From assembly GCF_003427025.1 (NCBI RefSeq), contig NZ_QVAI01000006.1:124001-188000 (forward strand): a stretch of DNA of 64,000 nucleotides. Direction: 5' to 3'. Source of the DNA: Jiangella endophytica. Lineage in GTDB: Bacteria; Actinomycetota; Actinomycetes; Jiangellales; Jiangellaceae. A program made the position numbers and the translations under genes. Under the pieces are notes generated by a model that was given only the letters and a program-made list of their open reading frames with translations, was not told the DNA's origin and made no database searches. This document shows, in pieces, positions 10,051 through 17,772 of the stretch. How positions within the stretch are numbered: position 1 is the stretch's first letter; each line of letters begins with the position of its first letter.

Positions 10051-11040
10051 TCACGCTGCTGCCCTCCGAGCGAGCTCTTGCTCGATCTCGACCACGGCCG
10101 CATGCCACGGAACCGGCAGCGGTGTCATCGTCGTCCAGTAGCGGTGTGCGGACCGGACCGCGGAGCTGATGCCCAAAGGCGCCGAGCCAGGCGCCAGGGT
10201 CCCCAGAACGCGTCGGATCGCCGCGCCCGCTCCGCGTCCTGAAGGACGGATGCCACTGCCTACCAACAGCGTGGCGGTCCGAAGCGCATCGAGGACGGTG
10301 GCCGGCGCCGCGCCGGACAGCTCGCCGAACACGAGCCCAGTCCAATCCTGCGGGTTCCTCGCCCAGGCAAGGCGCTCAAGCCCCGTGCCCAGATCCACTG
10401 CGATGGCGTCCGGGTTGTCGACGTTCCAGAGCAGGACGATGTCACCGAGCTCAACGCCTCCATGCCCGAACATGAGGGTGATCCCTGCAACCTCGCGTCG
10501 GCGCCATACGTCAAGGCGGCCGGCGAAGCTCAGGTGACGTGCATGGAATCCGAGCCGGGACAGCACGAAGAGCCAGTCGTCGAGGATCGCGCCGTACTCC
10601 TCGATCCCCCTGATCGGCTCGATTCGCGACACGTTGACGAACGAGGTGAGATAGCCGTCGACGAGGGCTCCACGGCAGTCTCGCTCGCCTGTGAAGCGCA
10701 CCACAGGCTGGGTGAGGAAACCCTCGCGATGCGTCACCGGACGTCCGTCCTTGAGCAGCGGATCGAGCGATTGCACAGCCGAGACCATGAGGTCGGTGTC
10801 CCGTCCCCAGCGGAGCGGGGCGCAATGGTCGCGCCGCACCCCACGCATCGCGAAAGCGGACTCCAACGTGGCGATGAGTTCCGGCCACGCCAGACGTCGC
10901 CGAGGCGGGCAGTAGGTCGTGCCCAGAGCGCGATAGCGGATCTCGAGCCGACCCTCGGCGACGGCGAAGTCCCATCGCGAACCGAGCGAGCGGCGGATCC
11001 CCGATAGCAGCCGCTGGGCGATGGCCGCGTCGGGCGTCAT
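10051..11040 (-). CDS. Alanyl-tRNA-synthetase-like protein (compact class II core, no editing domain)
   Basis: A 329-residue protein aligning by eye with the N-terminal half of alanyl-tRNA synthetase. SAVQSLDPLLKDG (87-99) and LTQPVVRFTG (109-118) match the AlaRS segment around AGM-QFKP and QKCIR. GYLTSFVNVS (129-138) matches the FEMLGNFS region, GVELGDIVLLWN (195-206) the EIWNLVF strand, and VDLGTGLERLAW (215-226) class II motif 3. GIRPSGRGAGAAIRRVLG (263-280) matches the AlaRS element PSN-GRGYVLRRI. The editing domain, C-Ala and most of the tRNA-binding region are absent; true AlaRS has about 870-890 residues. It is the last gene of a five-gene operon and overlaps the glycosyltransferase by four bases. 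Substrate and acceptor are unknown; amino-acid activation is inferred. Confidence 0.75.
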   Translation of the reverse strand: MTPDAAIAQRLLSGIRRSLGSRWDFAVAEGRLEIRYRALGTTYCPPRRRLAWPELIATLESAFAMRGVRRDHCAPLRWGRDTDLMVSAVQSLDPLLKDGRPVTHREGFLTQPVVRFTGERDCRGALVDGYLTSFVNVSRIEPIRGIEEYGAILDDWLFVLSRLGFHARHLSFAGRLDVWRRREVAGITLMFGHGGVELGDIVLLWNVDNPDAIAVDLGTGLERLAWARNPQDWTGLVFGELSGAAPATVLDALRTATLLVGSGIRPSGRGAGAAIRRVLGTLAPGSAPLGISSAVRSAHRYWTTMTPLPVPWHAAVVEIEQELARRAAA

Positions 11041-12047
11041 CGGAGCATGGACTCGAAGTGACGCCGAGAGTCGAACCGCTTCTGCCCGAGGTCTTGGACC
11101 ACGACCGGCTCGAGCCCGGCCGCCTCCTCGATGGCCTCCGCCAGAACCCTCGCCGCCGTCTCGTCGTCAACCTCAGGCGCGCAGACCCGCGTGACACCGG
11201 TGCGCTCGCAGAGAGCGGCCTGGGCACAAGTTCCGTCCCGCCAGGTCAATGCGGCCACAGGCGTTCCCGCCCGTACTGACTCGCCGAAGACCGCGGCGCC
11301 GGCCTCCACGTAGTCACGTGCCTGGGTATAGACGAATACGGATGTCTGGTGGAGTGCGGCCGCCTTCCGGCGGCCCCCTAGCTCACCGGCCCATTCCACA
11401 TGGTCCGCGGCAAAGAGGCTTCCGTGCGCACGCACGTAGTCGTCGTCGAAGACCGGGCCCACGATGCGTATTCGCCGTCCGAGCAGTTGTGCCGCCCGTA
11501 CAGCGAGATGCGGAGCCTTCTGCTCGTCCACGCGGCCGAGCCACACGAGGTCGTCGCCCGCGACCGCAGGTGGCTCATGCTCGTCGAGACCGAGGTGCAC
11601 GGCCAACTCGGCTATCGGCCGGTGGTCCGCATAGCGCTCCATCATCTCCGGCGAGTAGCAGTACAGCCGTGACCTCGCGCCGTCGAAGGTACCCGGCTCG
11701 TGCTTGAAGTCCGGCGAGTGCTGGAAGGTGACGACATCGCAGTCGAGCTCCTGCCACGTTCGCATCCATGCCGGGTGGGACGGATATTCGTGACCGACGA
11801 TCAGGAGGTCGTAGCCAGCCGATCGCAGTGTCCGCAGTTCGGGCCCGTTCGGCGCGAGGGCCTCCAGCCGGATCGGCTGCCGTGTCCAACCCGGCAGGTC
11901 CGAACGCCAGCCGGGTCCGATGAGATGGACGTCGGCACCTGCCGCTCGGGCGCCGATGGCCACGGCCCACAGCCAGCGTTCGATACCGCCGTAGGCGACC
12001 GGCGGGAAACCGTAGTCGCCAGGAAAGTCGCAGATGCCGACACGCAC
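11037..12047 (-). CDS. GT4-like glycosyltransferase
   Basis: A 336-residue GT-B fold glycosyltransferase, cytosolic, with no membrane segment. The N-terminal domain has PPVAYGGIERWLW, typical of the acceptor domain in family 4. The C-terminal domain has LVWLGRVDEQKAPHLAVRAA and the E-x7-E-like stretch EAGAAVFGESVRAGTPV that contacts the nucleotide sugar. Acceptor and donor are unknown. GTG at 12047 lies two bases after the serS stop, with a TGGAG site inside the serS end, so expression is coupled. As part of the aminoacyl-tRNA-synthetase-like cassette it may glycosylate the product. Confidence 0.85.
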   Translation of the reverse strand: MRVGICDFPGDYGFPPVAYGGIERWLWAVAIGARAAGADVHLIGPGWRSDLPGWTRQPIRLEALAPNGPELRTLRSAGYDLLIVGHEYPSHPAWMRTWQELDCDVVTFQHSPDFKHEPGTFDGARSRLYCYSPEMMERYADHRPIAELAVHLGLDEHEPPAVAGDDLVWLGRVDEQKAPHLAVRAAQLLGRRIRIVGPVFDDDYVRAHGSLFAADHVEWAGELGGRRKAAALHQTSVFVYTQARDYVEAGAAVFGESVRAGTPVAALTWRDGTCAQAALCERTGVTRVCAPEVDDETAARVLAEAIEEAAGLEPVVVQDLGQKRFDSRRHFESMLR

Positions 12048-12049
12048 GA

Positions 12050-13339
12050 TTACTCCAGTTCTCCGCTGGGTGAGATCCGGCGGGCGCCGAGGTACGGAAC
12101 GAGGGCTTCGGGCAGCAGGATCGATCCGTCGGCTTGTTGCCCCTGCTCCATCAGCGCGGCCATCGTCCTGCCGATCGGCAGACCGGAGCCGTTGAGCGTG
12201 GCCGCCAACGTGACCTTCTTGTCAGTGCCACGTGTGCGGATGTTGGCGCGACGGGATTGGAAGGTGCCGAAGTCCGACACCGAGGAGATCTCCCGGTACG
12301 TGTTCTGGCTGGGGAACCACACCTCAAGGTCGTACGTGAGCTGGGCGGCGAAACCGAGGTCGCCTGCGGCGAGAACGACGACGCGATAGGCCAGGCCGAG
12401 CTCCTGGAGGCACGTCTCGGCGTGACCGACCAGCGCGTCGAGCTCCGCCTGCGCATTGTTCGCCTCGCAGATCCGGACCATCTCGACCTTGTCGAACTGA
12501 TGCTGCCGGATGAGCCCCCGGGTGTCGCGGCCGTAGGACCCCGCCTCGGACCGGAAGCACGGTGTGTGGGCGGTCACGGCGATGGGGAGATCTCGCGCCG
12601 GAATCATCTCATCGGCGTAGAGGTTGGTCAGCGGAACCTCGGCTGTGGGGATCAGGAACAGATCACGATCGGCGACGCCGGTCCTGAACAGATCCTGCTC
12701 GAACTTCGGCAGCTGTCCTGTGCCGGTCATCGTCTTGGGAGTGACCAGGTACGGCACCGAGTGCTCGACGTAGCCGTGCCGACGGGTGTGCAGATCCAGG
12801 AGAAAGGCCGAGATCGCGCGTTCCATGGCGGCCCCAGCACCTCGTGCGACACGGAACCGCGGGCCGGACAGCTTCGTCGCTCGCGCGAAGTCGAGTATGC
12901 CCATGGTCTCCCCCAGTTCGACGTGGTCCCTCGCCTCGAAGGCGAATACCGGAGGGGTCCCGACCTTGCGGATCTCGACGGCGAAGTCGCCGGAATCGCC
13001 GTCGGGCGCCCGGTCGTCAGGAATGTTGGGAATGCTCAGCAACAGCTCACGCAGCTGCGCCTGGACGTCGTCGCGTTCCGTCTCGAACTGCCGGATCTGG
13101 TCCTTCACCTCACGTGCCCGCTCCTTGAGCTTGGAGATCTCCTCGCCGGCCCGTGCAGCGCTCTGGACCTCGCTCGCCAGCCGCTTGCTCTCCGCCCGCA
13201 GATCGTCGACGGAGTGAATGGACCTGTTCCGGCGGCTGTGGAGGGACTCGAGAGCTCGAAGGTCGAGGTCGAATCCGCGACGTGCCAAGCGTCGAACGGC
13301 GTCGTCACCCATGTCGATCAGAGTGCGGGCGTCATGCAT
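12050..13339 (-). CDS. serS: Seryl-tRNA synthetase, probably a cassette-borne second copy
   Basis: A 429-residue class II synthetase with an N-terminal tRNA-binding coiled coil (residues ~35-105) and an intact catalytic core. TAEVPLTNL (232-240) is the serine-binding loop, FRSEAGSYGRDTRG (262-275) is motif 2 and GSGLPIGR (384-391) is motif 3. It should therefore make seryl-adenylate and Ser-tRNA. Its N-terminus (MHDARTLIDMGDD) departs from the usual MIDLRLLREDP type and it sits in a biosynthesis-like operon, which suggests an accessory paralogue; whether another serS exists outside the window cannot be seen. The ATG at 13339 overlaps the phosphatase stop by eight bases. Accessory SerRS enzymes supply Ser-tRNA in valanimycin synthesis (VlmL), a possible parallel. 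Confidence 0.92.
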   Translation of the reverse strand: MHDARTLIDMGDDAVRRLARRGFDLDLRALESLHSRRNRSIHSVDDLRAESKRLASEVQSAARAGEEISKLKERAREVKDQIRQFETERDDVQAQLRELLLSIPNIPDDRAPDGDSGDFAVEIRKVGTPPVFAFEARDHVELGETMGILDFARATKLSGPRFRVARGAGAAMERAISAFLLDLHTRRHGYVEHSVPYLVTPKTMTGTGQLPKFEQDLFRTGVADRDLFLIPTAEVPLTNLYADEMIPARDLPIAVTAHTPCFRSEAGSYGRDTRGLIRQHQFDKVEMVRICEANNAQAELDALVGHAETCLQELGLAYRVVVLAAGDLGFAAQLTYDLEVWFPSQNTYREISSVSDFGTFQSRRANIRTRGTDKKVTLAATLNGSGLPIGRTMAALMEQGQQADGSILLPEALVPYLGARRISPSGELE

Positions 13340-14042
13340 GAGAGGTGTCCTTCGTCTCCGTCGGCTGGATTGCTCGGTCGACGCTAGCAAGCTGAGGGGC
13401 CCCGTCAGGGCCGGAGACGACCAAGGTTGCTGATCTTGACCGGGCGCCGGCGGGATCGTCATTCAGCCGCTGCCGCAGTTGCCCGAGCAACACCTTCATG
13501 ACGTTGTCCGGCACGGCGAGCGCCTCGACGTATGGCGCCTCGGCGTAGAAGAGTGGCAGGGACTCAGCCGCCGGGCGCGGCCGCATCGTCCAACCGATCA
13601 ACGAGAACAACAGCCCGTGGCAGACAACGACCCGCGGCGCGGGCCTGAGGAGCGCCGCGGCGGCGCCGCCGACCATTCGCCGCATGGCTTCCCTCTGGGA
13701 CTCCGACGATCCAGGCGGACGACGATCGCAGCCGTGTTCGCGCAGCCAATGAGCGTACTCCGTGAACGGGTGTCCTTCGAAGTCGCCGTAGTCGAGCTCG
13801 TTCAGCCGCCAGTCGATGGCCACGTCCGCCAGCGCATCGGCGAGCAGGGACGCCGTCTGACGAGCTCTGGGGAACTCGCTCGACAGCCATGTCCTCACCA
13901 AGCCCGGCGGGAACTGCAGTGCCGCCTGCCTGCACGCTTCGACCCCGTGTTCGTCGAGCGGAAGGGATACCGCCGGGTCACCATTGACGAGGTAGCGGCG
14001 GCTGGTGGCCGTCGGCCCGTGGCGCAATACATAAGTGGTCAT
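13332..14042 (-). CDS. Histidine phosphatase superfamily protein (phosphoglycerate-mutase-like)
   Basis: A 236-residue protein of the branch-1 histidine phosphatase superfamily. The phosphorylated histidine is in LRHGPT (His8). SSEFPRARQTA carries the second phosphate-pocket arginine, ELDYGDFEG the acid and VVVCHGLL the second histidine. It is a phosphatase rather than the glycolytic mutase, since it is shorter and lacks the mutase RHGESEWN pattern seen in gpmA at 39821. The substrate is unknown; within the operon it may dephosphorylate a pathway intermediate. ATG at 14042 has a strong AGGAGG site seven bases upstream. Confidence 0.85.
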   Translation of the reverse strand: MTTYVLRHGPTATSRRYLVNGDPAVSLPLDEHGVEACRQAALQFPPGLVRTWLSSEFPRARQTASLLADALADVAIDWRLNELDYGDFEGHPFTEYAHWLREHGCDRRPPGSSESQREAMRRMVGGAAAALLRPAPRVVVCHGLLFSLIGWTMRPRPAAESLPLFYAEAPYVEALAVPDNVMKVLLGQLRQRLNDDPAGARSRSATLVVSGPDGAPQLASVDRAIQPTETKDTSHA

Positions 14043-14067
14043 CGGTGCACCTCCTCGGGTCATCCGG

Positions 14068-15318
14068 TCAGCTGAGGTGCATACCCTGGGAAACGAGTTC
14101 GTCTGTGAGCGACGGGAACTCGGCCAGGGTCTCGGCAACCACCGATTCGACCTTGCCTGGATCGGGCTCGGCGGACGACAGCCGGACCAGGATGCGCCAG
14201 GGGCGATCGAGCCGCTTTCCCGTTCGGCTCACGAGGTGCACCTCGGCGTGGCCGCCGGTGAGGTCAAAGAGTCGCGCAGCCAGGCGCCGGGCGGCGATGT
14301 TGTACAGCTTGCCCACGTGGTAGACGGGGTTCTTGCCGCTGGCACCCTCAAGATTCATCGGTCGCAGCGGCGTGATGAGGCCGTTGACGCGGTTGCCACG
14401 GCCGACCACCCCTTCGTCGCCCGACTCGATGGAGCTCCCGGTGAACGTCAAATAGAGCTCGTCCTTCTGGGGTACGTCTCGAGCGTTGAGGGTGAATCCG
14501 ACCCGCGTGCCGGGAAGGTCCCTGGCCGCGAGACGGTGACATTCGGCCAGTACGTGGTCGAGGTTCTCCACGTACGCGCGCCGGCCACCGACATGGCTGG
14601 ACTTCTGCGGGACGCAAAGCACGACATCCGCGGCTTCGCCATCCCAGTAGCCCATGAGTTTGACGTCCGATCCGCACCACGCGTGTGCTCGGGTGAACTC
14701 GCTGGGCGCGGAGAAGTGGTCGACGAGTTGGCGCACGAACGACTCGAACTGGTTCTCCGGTGCCCAGCCGGTCCCGAGAGACGTGTCGTTCGCCAGCTTC
14801 ACGCGACGCTCACGCAGATCGTCGACCGACCGAGGGTTGAACCAGCGCTGACGGTCGGGAACGTCACTGCCCGTGAGGACGGCCCCAGGGCTCGAATTGG
14901 TGGTGACGTTGAAGGAGATGTCCAGGTGATCCGAGACCTCCGGGAGCCGTTCGGCGAAGAACGCACGGACCTCCGCCTCGACGATGTCGCGCACCGGTAT
15001 CAGCTGTTCCCCGCAGGCTGTCGCGGCACGACCGTTGACGAGCACCCGCACGGGTGCCGTCATCCGTCCGCCTCCGTAGCGGACCTCGGAGGACCCGCCG
15101 AGCAGGGCTAGCTTGTCGAAGTTGTGGTGCAGGACGGCGCCGAACTCGCGCAGGGTGTAGGCGCTGTACACGCGCGAGAGACGCTCGGCCAGGTGATCGG
15201 CCAGGGTGTCCGGATGCCCGAAACCCTTGCGTTCCACGATCGTGGTCGCGTCCGGCCGAGGTACGCCGGTGACGATGACGAGGTGGCTGTCGTCGACTAC
15301 GGTCGTCGTCCTGGTCAT
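14068..15318 (-). CDS. S-adenosylmethionine synthetase, archaeal-type family
   Basis: A 416-residue protein of the archaeal-type methionine adenosyltransferase family, distinct from bacterial MetK. Family signatures are VERKGFGHPDT (28-38), LHHNFDK (63-69) and GGSSEVRYGGG (74-84), and later DISFNVTTNSSPG and the basic VSRTGKRLDRPW near the C-terminus. It should make S-adenosylmethionine from methionine and ATP. It is the first gene of the minus-strand cassette operon; ATG at 15318 has GGAG six bases upstream. A dedicated SAM source suggests a SAM-consuming step, yet no methyltransferase is seen in the cassette. Alternatively the enzyme may act on a methionine analogue. Confidence 0.88.
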   Translation of the reverse strand: MTRTTTVVDDSHLVIVTGVPRPDATTIVERKGFGHPDTLADHLAERLSRVYSAYTLREFGAVLHHNFDKLALLGGSSEVRYGGGRMTAPVRVLVNGRAATACGEQLIPVRDIVEAEVRAFFAERLPEVSDHLDISFNVTTNSSPGAVLTGSDVPDRQRWFNPRSVDDLRERRVKLANDTSLGTGWAPENQFESFVRQLVDHFSAPSEFTRAHAWCGSDVKLMGYWDGEAADVVLCVPQKSSHVGGRRAYVENLDHVLAECHRLAARDLPGTRVGFTLNARDVPQKDELYLTFTGSSIESGDEGVVGRGNRVNGLITPLRPMNLEGASGKNPVYHVGKLYNIAARRLAARLFDLTGGHAEVHLVSRTGKRLDRPWRILVRLSSAEPDPGKVESVVAETLAEFPSLTDELVSQGMHLS

Positions 15319-15540
15319 GGCAAGCTCCGTCCGATTGTCGGGCACGAGATTCGAGACCGCCGGCCGGCTGAGAACGCCGCTCGGCGAGGCGGTGACATCC
15401 CGTCGATGCGTCGAGTGTGTCCTCGGCCCCGCTTGGTCCGGAACGCACTTCCCCGGCACTAGTACCGAACTTCCACCGAACCGCGGTCGCGTCCGAGGCG
15501 CGATGACGCCGAGCTCGCACGCCGGTGCGATGCTTGCGGC
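15319..15540. promoter_or_regulatory. Divergent promoter region of the cassette
   Basis: This 222-base region separates the divergent synthetase operon and aminotransferase gene and must hold promoters for both. ACCGAAC occurs twice, at 15464-15470 and 15475-15481, exactly 11 bases apart and so on the same helical face, as for an activator or repressor site. The aminotransferase ATG at 15541 has no visible ribosome-binding site, so its mRNA may be leaderless. The minus-strand gene has a clear GGACGGAGC site. The HTH protein encoded at 16384 is an obvious candidate binder, but this is not shown. Confidence 0.35.
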
Positions 15541-16317
15541 ATGGCCCAGTTGAACGGGAAACCGATCGGAGTCGATCAGCTCGCGACGCTGGCTCTGGTC
15601 CCGTACGGACACTTCACGTCGATGCTGGTCGATCACGGTCGGGTCCGCGGACTCTCCCTGCATCTCCAGCGACTGATCAAGGACTGCCGCGCACTCTTCG
15701 GCACCGACCTGGATCCTCAGAATGTGCGCGAGTTCGTCCGGCGGGTCGCGCCGCCCGATCGCGCCTGCGTGGTGCGGGTGACCATCTTCGATCCGGACCT
15801 GGAGCTCGGGCATCCGGCGGCAGCATCGGACCCTCAGGTCCTGGTGACCACGCGGCCGGCGAGCGTCGGCAGGTTGCCCGGCCTACGGGTCCGGTCCAGG
15901 GTCTACGTCAGAGACCTGCCCCAGGTGAAGAGCGTCGGCTTGTTCGCGACGTTGGTCCACCGCCGCGAAGCGCAACGGTCGGGGTTCGATGACGCGCTGT
16001 TCGTCGACTCTCACGGCGTCGTGCTCGAAGGCGGCACTTGGAACCTCGGCTTCGTCGGTGCCGACGACCGGCTGATCTGGCCGGATGGCCCATCACTGAC
16101 GGGTGTGACGATGCAGTTGCTCAAGGAGGCGGCTGACCACGAAGAACGCGCGGTACGACTTGCCGACGTCCCGTCGATGCGGGCTGCCTTCGCCACCAAC
16201 GCTGCCATCGGAGTTCGGCCGATTACGGCCATCGACGGTATGGAACTCGCGACCTCTCACCCGGCGATGACGAAGCTCCAGGATACGTATGCCGCCCTGG
16301 GCGAAGAACCGTTGTAG
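15541..16317 (+). CDS. Class IV aminotransferase (fold-type IV PLP enzyme)
   Basis: A 258-residue PLP-dependent enzyme of the branched-chain/D-amino-acid aminotransferase and aminodeoxychorismate lyase family. The PLP lysine is Lys130 in LPQVKSVG, followed at the usual spacing by RREAQRSGFDDALFVD and the EGGTWNLGFV segment whose Glu contacts the PLP ring nitrogen. ITAIDG near the C-terminus is also typical. The reaction cannot be chosen from sequence. It is divergent from the synthetase operon and 66 bases before the HTH-SUMF1 gene, on the same strand. Within the cassette it could supply or consume an unusual amino acid for one of the synthetase-like proteins. Confidence 0.87.
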   Translation: MAQLNGKPIGVDQLATLALVPYGHFTSMLVDHGRVRGLSLHLQRLIKDCRALFGTDLDPQNVREFVRRVAPPDRACVVRVTIFDPDLELGHPAAASDPQVLVTTRPASVGRLPGLRVRSRVYVRDLPQVKSVGLFATLVHRREAQRSGFDDALFVDSHGVVLEGGTWNLGFVGADDRLIWPDGPSLTGVTMQLLKEAADHEERAVRLADVPSMRAAFATNAAIGVRPITAIDGMELATSHPAMTKLQDTYAALGEEPL

Positions 16318-16383
16318 TGGACACCTCAACTCAGCCATGAGATTCTTTTGGGTTACCCTCATCCACCCCTGGGGAGTCATCCC

Positions 16384-17481
16384 ATGGCGACAGTCGAACG
16401 ATGGACGGGACTCGAGACGCGCGCTCTACGTGAAGCGCAGCGAATGAGCATCGAGGCGTTCGCGGCGCATCTGGGCGTCAGCGACCGAATGGTTTCGAAA
16501 TGGGAGGCGCGGGGCGGCACGATCAACCTCAGACCGGTCAATCAAGCCGCATTGGACACCGCCCTCGCGAGTTCCCCTCCAGACGCCCGTGCCCGATTTC
16601 TCAGACTGACGGACTCGCTCGGCTCGGTGTTCCAGCCCGGTCGCACGCCACATCTGACCGCCCCGAACCGTCCCCGCTGGCGCCACCCCACCGACGCCAA
16701 GCAGATGACCCTCGTCGGCGACGGTTACTACCTCTCCGGAACCGGCGACGTCCCGACGCACCTCATTGCCTTCTACATCGATGTTCATCCGGTCACCAAC
16801 GCCGAGTACGAGCGGTTCGTGCGCGCGACTGGGCACCGAGCGCCCGATCACTGGCGCCTGAGCCAGCCACCCGCCGACCATCCCGTCGTCTACGTGTCCT
16901 GGCGGGATGCGGCGGCCTACGCAGCCTGGGCAGGCAAGTCGCTGCCGACGGGACGACAGTGGGAGAAGGCCGCCAGAGGACCGAACGGCCAGGCGTATCC
17001 GTGGGGTGAGCAGCCGACGCCGGCGAAATGCAATACGCGTGAGACCCGCATCGGCACGACGACGCCCGTCGACCGGTTCCACAGCGGCGTGAGCCCGTAC
17101 GACGTCTACGACCTGTGCGGCAATGCATGGGAGTGGACCTCGACGGAGTCCGAGCCGGCCAGGTACGAGTTGAAGGGCGGAGCGTGGACGAGTCCCTTCG
17201 CCCGGGCACTCCCCTCAGCGTTCAATGACGCGTCGGCCGACATGCGCGACGACGACACCGGCTTTCGATGTGTGGCCCCAGCGGCGGGCGACGCGTGGGT
17301 GTCAGCCGACGAGCAGGGCGGTGGCGACGGCGGCCAGGCCCTCGCCGCGGCCGGTGAGGCCGAGGCCGTCGGTGGTGGTGCCGCTGACACTGACCGGTGC
17401 GCCGATCGCCGCGGAGAGCGCCGCCTGCGCTTCGTCGCGACGGGTGCCGATGCGCGGGCGGATGCCGATGACCTGAACTGA
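16384..17481 (+). CDS. HTH-SUMF1 fusion (formylglycine-generating-enzyme-like), running into ispF antisense
   Basis: A 365-residue predicted protein. Residues ~10-40 form an XRE-like helix-turn-helix ([21 protein letters not shown]). Residues ~95-300 form an FGE-sulfatase/EgtB-type domain ([65 protein letters not shown]). The Cys pair that binds copper in true formylglycine-generating enzymes is not present, so that activity is unlikely. ATG at 16384 has GGGGAG upstream; a T-rich stretch with TACCCT lies further up. The recognisable domain ends near residue 300 (about 17283). The frame then runs 180 bases antisense through the ispF end, giving a Gly/Ala/Asp-rich tail that probably has no function. 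It may be a sensor-regulator for the cassette. Confidence 0.8.
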   Translation: MATVERWTGLETRALREAQRMSIEAFAAHLGVSDRMVSKWEARGGTINLRPVNQAALDTALASSPPDARARFLRLTDSLGSVFQPGRTPHLTAPNRPRWRHPTDAKQMTLVGDGYYLSGTGDVPTHLIAFYIDVHPVTNAEYERFVRATGHRAPDHWRLSQPPADHPVVYVSWRDAAAYAAWAGKSLPTGRQWEKAARGPNGQAYPWGEQPTPAKCNTRETRIGTTTPVDRFHSGVSPYDVYDLCGNAWEWTSTESEPARYELKGGAWTSPFARALPSAFNDASADMRDDDTGFRCVAPAAGDAWVSADEQGGGDGGQALAAAGEAEAVGGGAADTDRCADRRGERRLRFVATGADARADADDLN

Positions 17482-17772
17482 CGCGTTGCCGATCGTGAAC
17501 GACGCGGCGCGGACGAGCCGTGCGGTCTCGCCGAGCAGCGCGACGCCGGAGGCGCCGGCCCATTCCGGGCGGTCGGTGCCGAAGACGGCGCCGAGGTCGC
17601 CCAGGCCCGCGGCGGACAACAGCGCGTCGCAGACGGCGTGAGCGGCGACGTCGCCGTCGGAGTGGCCGACCGGGCCGGCCGGCTCGTCCGGCCAGTGCAG
17701 CCCGGCCACCCAGCAGGGGCGCCCGGGCTCGATGCGGTGGACGTCGACGCCCAGCCCGACCCGCGGAGTCAT
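17302..17772 (-). CDS. ispF: 2-C-methyl-D-erythritol 2,4-cyclodiphosphate synthase
   Basis: Fifth enzyme of the MEP isoprenoid pathway, cyclising CDP-methylerythritol 2-phosphate with release of CMP. The 156-residue length is normal. The metal-binding DVHRI (Asp10, His12) and [16 protein letters not shown] segments are visible, followed by [12 protein letters not shown] and the C-terminal [13 protein letters not shown]. Its ATG overlaps the ispD end by four bases. The last 180 bases are covered on the other strand by the HTH-SUMF1 reading frame. Confidence 0.95.
   Translation of the reverse strand: MTPRVGLGVDVHRIEPGRPCWVAGLHWPDEPAGPVGHSDGDVAAHAVCDALLSAAGLGDLGAVFGTDRPEWAGASGVALLGETARLVRAASFTIGNASVQVIGIRPRIGTRRDEAQAALSAAIGAPVSVSGTTTDGLGLTGRGEGLAAVATALLVG

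Noticed and set aside
16384-17283. True formylglycine-generating (sulfatase-activating) enzyme
   Set aside because: The copper-binding Cys pair is absent and no sulfatase gene is nearby.
10010-17481. The synthetase-like cassette as an integrated mobile element
   Set aside because: No integrase, transposase, tRNA gene or flanking direct repeats were found at its ends. It may be transferred DNA, but not a recognisable element.
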